Assembly (NCBI GenBank): GCA_016721015.1
Contig: JADKJL010000003.1
Coordinates: forward strand, 316,382-380,381
From: Lysobacterales bacterium
GTDB lineage: Bacteria; Pseudomonadota; Gammaproteobacteria; Xanthomonadales; Rhodanobacteraceae
Direction of reading: 5' to 3'
DNA length: 64,000 bases
Shown here: piece after piece, positions 63,001 to 64,000 of the stretch
How positions within the stretch are numbered: position 1 is the first letter of the stretch
Layout: the number at the start of each line of letters is the position of its first letter
Program-made: the position numbers and the translations under genes
Notes under the pieces: model-generated
Database searches by the model: none
What the model saw: only the letters and a program-made list of their open reading frames with translations
Told to the model about the DNA's origin: nothing

Positions 63001-64000
63001 GTAGATTCCGGAAAACCCCAACGATTCCTGCTTGCCCCGGCCGATTGAGATTCAACCAGACAGGCGGACTGTCAATCGTCGTTGTCATTTGGCGTGGTGT
63101 CGAGACCGTCGCAATAAACTGTATCGGCTCTTCGACCGGAAACGATGGATGGATATCCCGGACGACTACCGTGTAGTTTCCGGCAACCGGCGCACTTCTG
63201 ATCGTTACCGCGCAGCCCGCCTCAAAATAGGAAGATGAATAGAACGTACCCGTCAGCGACTCACATGCAGGCACTTCTCCCACACGCACGCCGAGCGGAT
63301 CGAATACGCTGACCCGAACCCAATTGGAGAAGAAACTGTTGGAAATGAAATTGGCAGTTATCGGGACGATGACCCCGAGCTCCAGCCTTTGTCCGACAGT
63401 TGCCGGAAACGTCATGAGGCCCATTTGGTAGGAAAAGTTCGCCTGAGCCGGGATTGAAAGTCCGTCGACACTGATTGGCGTGGGTTCGATGAGACTCACG
63501 CGCAGATCCTCGATCCAGCTGTCTGACTGCTGGATAACGAGGGTATAAAAATCGGTATCTGGGAGATTCTGAAGGAGAATTGCGCCTCTGCAATTGCTGA
63601 CGCATAAAGCGCCCCTTCGAATAGAGGTAACTGCCGTTGGATCGCCGGACGTCAGACGCGACTGTTTATGGCCTGCAGCGGATCGGTGCTGCCTAGTAGT
63701 TCAAGGGCCCTGCTTTGTCCGGCAACACCGTCAAATCTGATCCTCGAGATGCGACCGACGCGATCCATTTGCAGATTGAGAGGCAGCGACGAGCTCAAAG
63801 CCAAATCCTGCGCCGTAGTATCGCGACCAGGGCACTCAGCGTGGACGTTGCATTTGGAAAGATCCGAATCTTGTATATGCCAGTTGCGGGCAGGGATGAA
63901 AGGTCGACGGCACAAGATATTGCGCAGGTGACGCCGCTCCTCAGAGTCGAGCCGTCTGGTTTGTAGATGTAGATATAGGGTCTATTCGATGAGTATTCGG
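60045..64000 (-). CDS. Giant exported beta-sandwich/Ig/IPT repeat protein, partial, with several frameshifts
   Basis: The 5' end is beyond the window. Reading towards the C-terminus: prepeptidase-C-like repeats (IYIYKPDGSTLRSG; LSSLPATGIYKIRIFP; APVAGNYTVVVRD), Ig-like Big_3 domains (VSDGNAMSCTISLPSNSC; YGGDTTYAGFDADTVPHT), three IPT/TIG domains each opening like PTITSFTPGSGIYGAPVTI, another Ig-like domain (ARYTGDETYAPADSPNF), then a PKD-like segment (IRIDTDGDGVFDIT) and a unique C-terminus. The last 757 codons (62315-60045) are intact. Between 62.3 and 63.9 kb at least seven one-base shifts are needed to keep the repeats in phase (near 62335, 62440, 62575, 62615, 62902, 63660 and 63825). It is probably cell-surface or secreted. 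Whether it is functional depends on whether those shifts are real. Confidence 0.7.

Overview
The window is a stretch of GC-rich gammaproteobacterial chromosome. Gene content and order point to the order Lysobacterales (Xanthomonadales). The diagnostic blocks are hrcA-grpE-dnaK-dnaJ-dapB-carA-carB-greA, pncC-recA-recX-alaS-csrA, prfB-lysS, and the backbone of the Xanthomonas rpf locus (aconitase, rpfB, rpfG, lysS, prfB, rpfD, recJ, rpfE, greA). REP-like hairpins and GGGAATGGG-type short repeats also fit that group. Species cannot be told from the sequence; a lineage outside Xanthomonas proper is my inference.

Layout. (1) 1-4.7 kb: 5' half of a fused isobutyryl-CoA mutase (icmF) that carries repeat DNA translated in frame, then a GAF-GAF-GGDEF-EAL cyclic-di-GMP protein. 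(2) 4.8-21.4 kb: head-to-head acnB/acnA, a small lipoprotein, then an rpf-like locus in which rpfB and rpfG remain, the DSF synthase and sensor genes (rpfF, rpfC) are absent from their usual place, a PilZ gene stands there instead, and rpfD is cut down to a C-terminal LytTR fragment fused back-to-back to an acyltransferase fragment. lysS, prfB (with its programmed frameshift), recJ, rpfE and greA follow. (3) 21.4-34.8 kb: carB, a small secreted protein, carA, an inserted opposite-strand pair (2OG-Fe(II) oxygenase and secreted serine protease), dapB, a repeat-filled gap, dnaJ, dnaK, grpE, hrcA. (4) 35-45.6 kb: recN, tRNA-Ser(GCT) with an inverted copy of its 3' end, csrA, alaS, recX, recA, pncC, mutS. 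(5) 45.6-56.3 kb: O-acyltransferase, hslR, an Mpo1-like protein, pirin, an old-yellow-enzyme, a hydrolase, a lipoprotein, an RRM protein, an A-type Fe-S carrier, asnS, two small proteins and an unusual SDR. (6) 56.3-64 kb: three tightly linked genes for exported proteins: a very large beta-sandwich/Ig/IPT protein cut by the window end, a small carboxypeptidase-regulatory-like protein and a zinc phospholipase C-like protein.

Cyclic-di-GMP turnover and sensing recur in the left third (GGDEF-EAL, RpfG HD-GYP, PilZ), which suggests RpfG still works in c-di-GMP signalling without a local DSF circuit.

A quality warning: from about 47.6 kb to the right end, at least six coding sequences carry single-base indels, many in short homopolymers. 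asnS has three, and removing them restores exactly 466 codons. The first 47 kb has no such events apart from the real prfB frameshift. I read most of these as sequence or assembly errors rather than gene decay, but cannot prove it.
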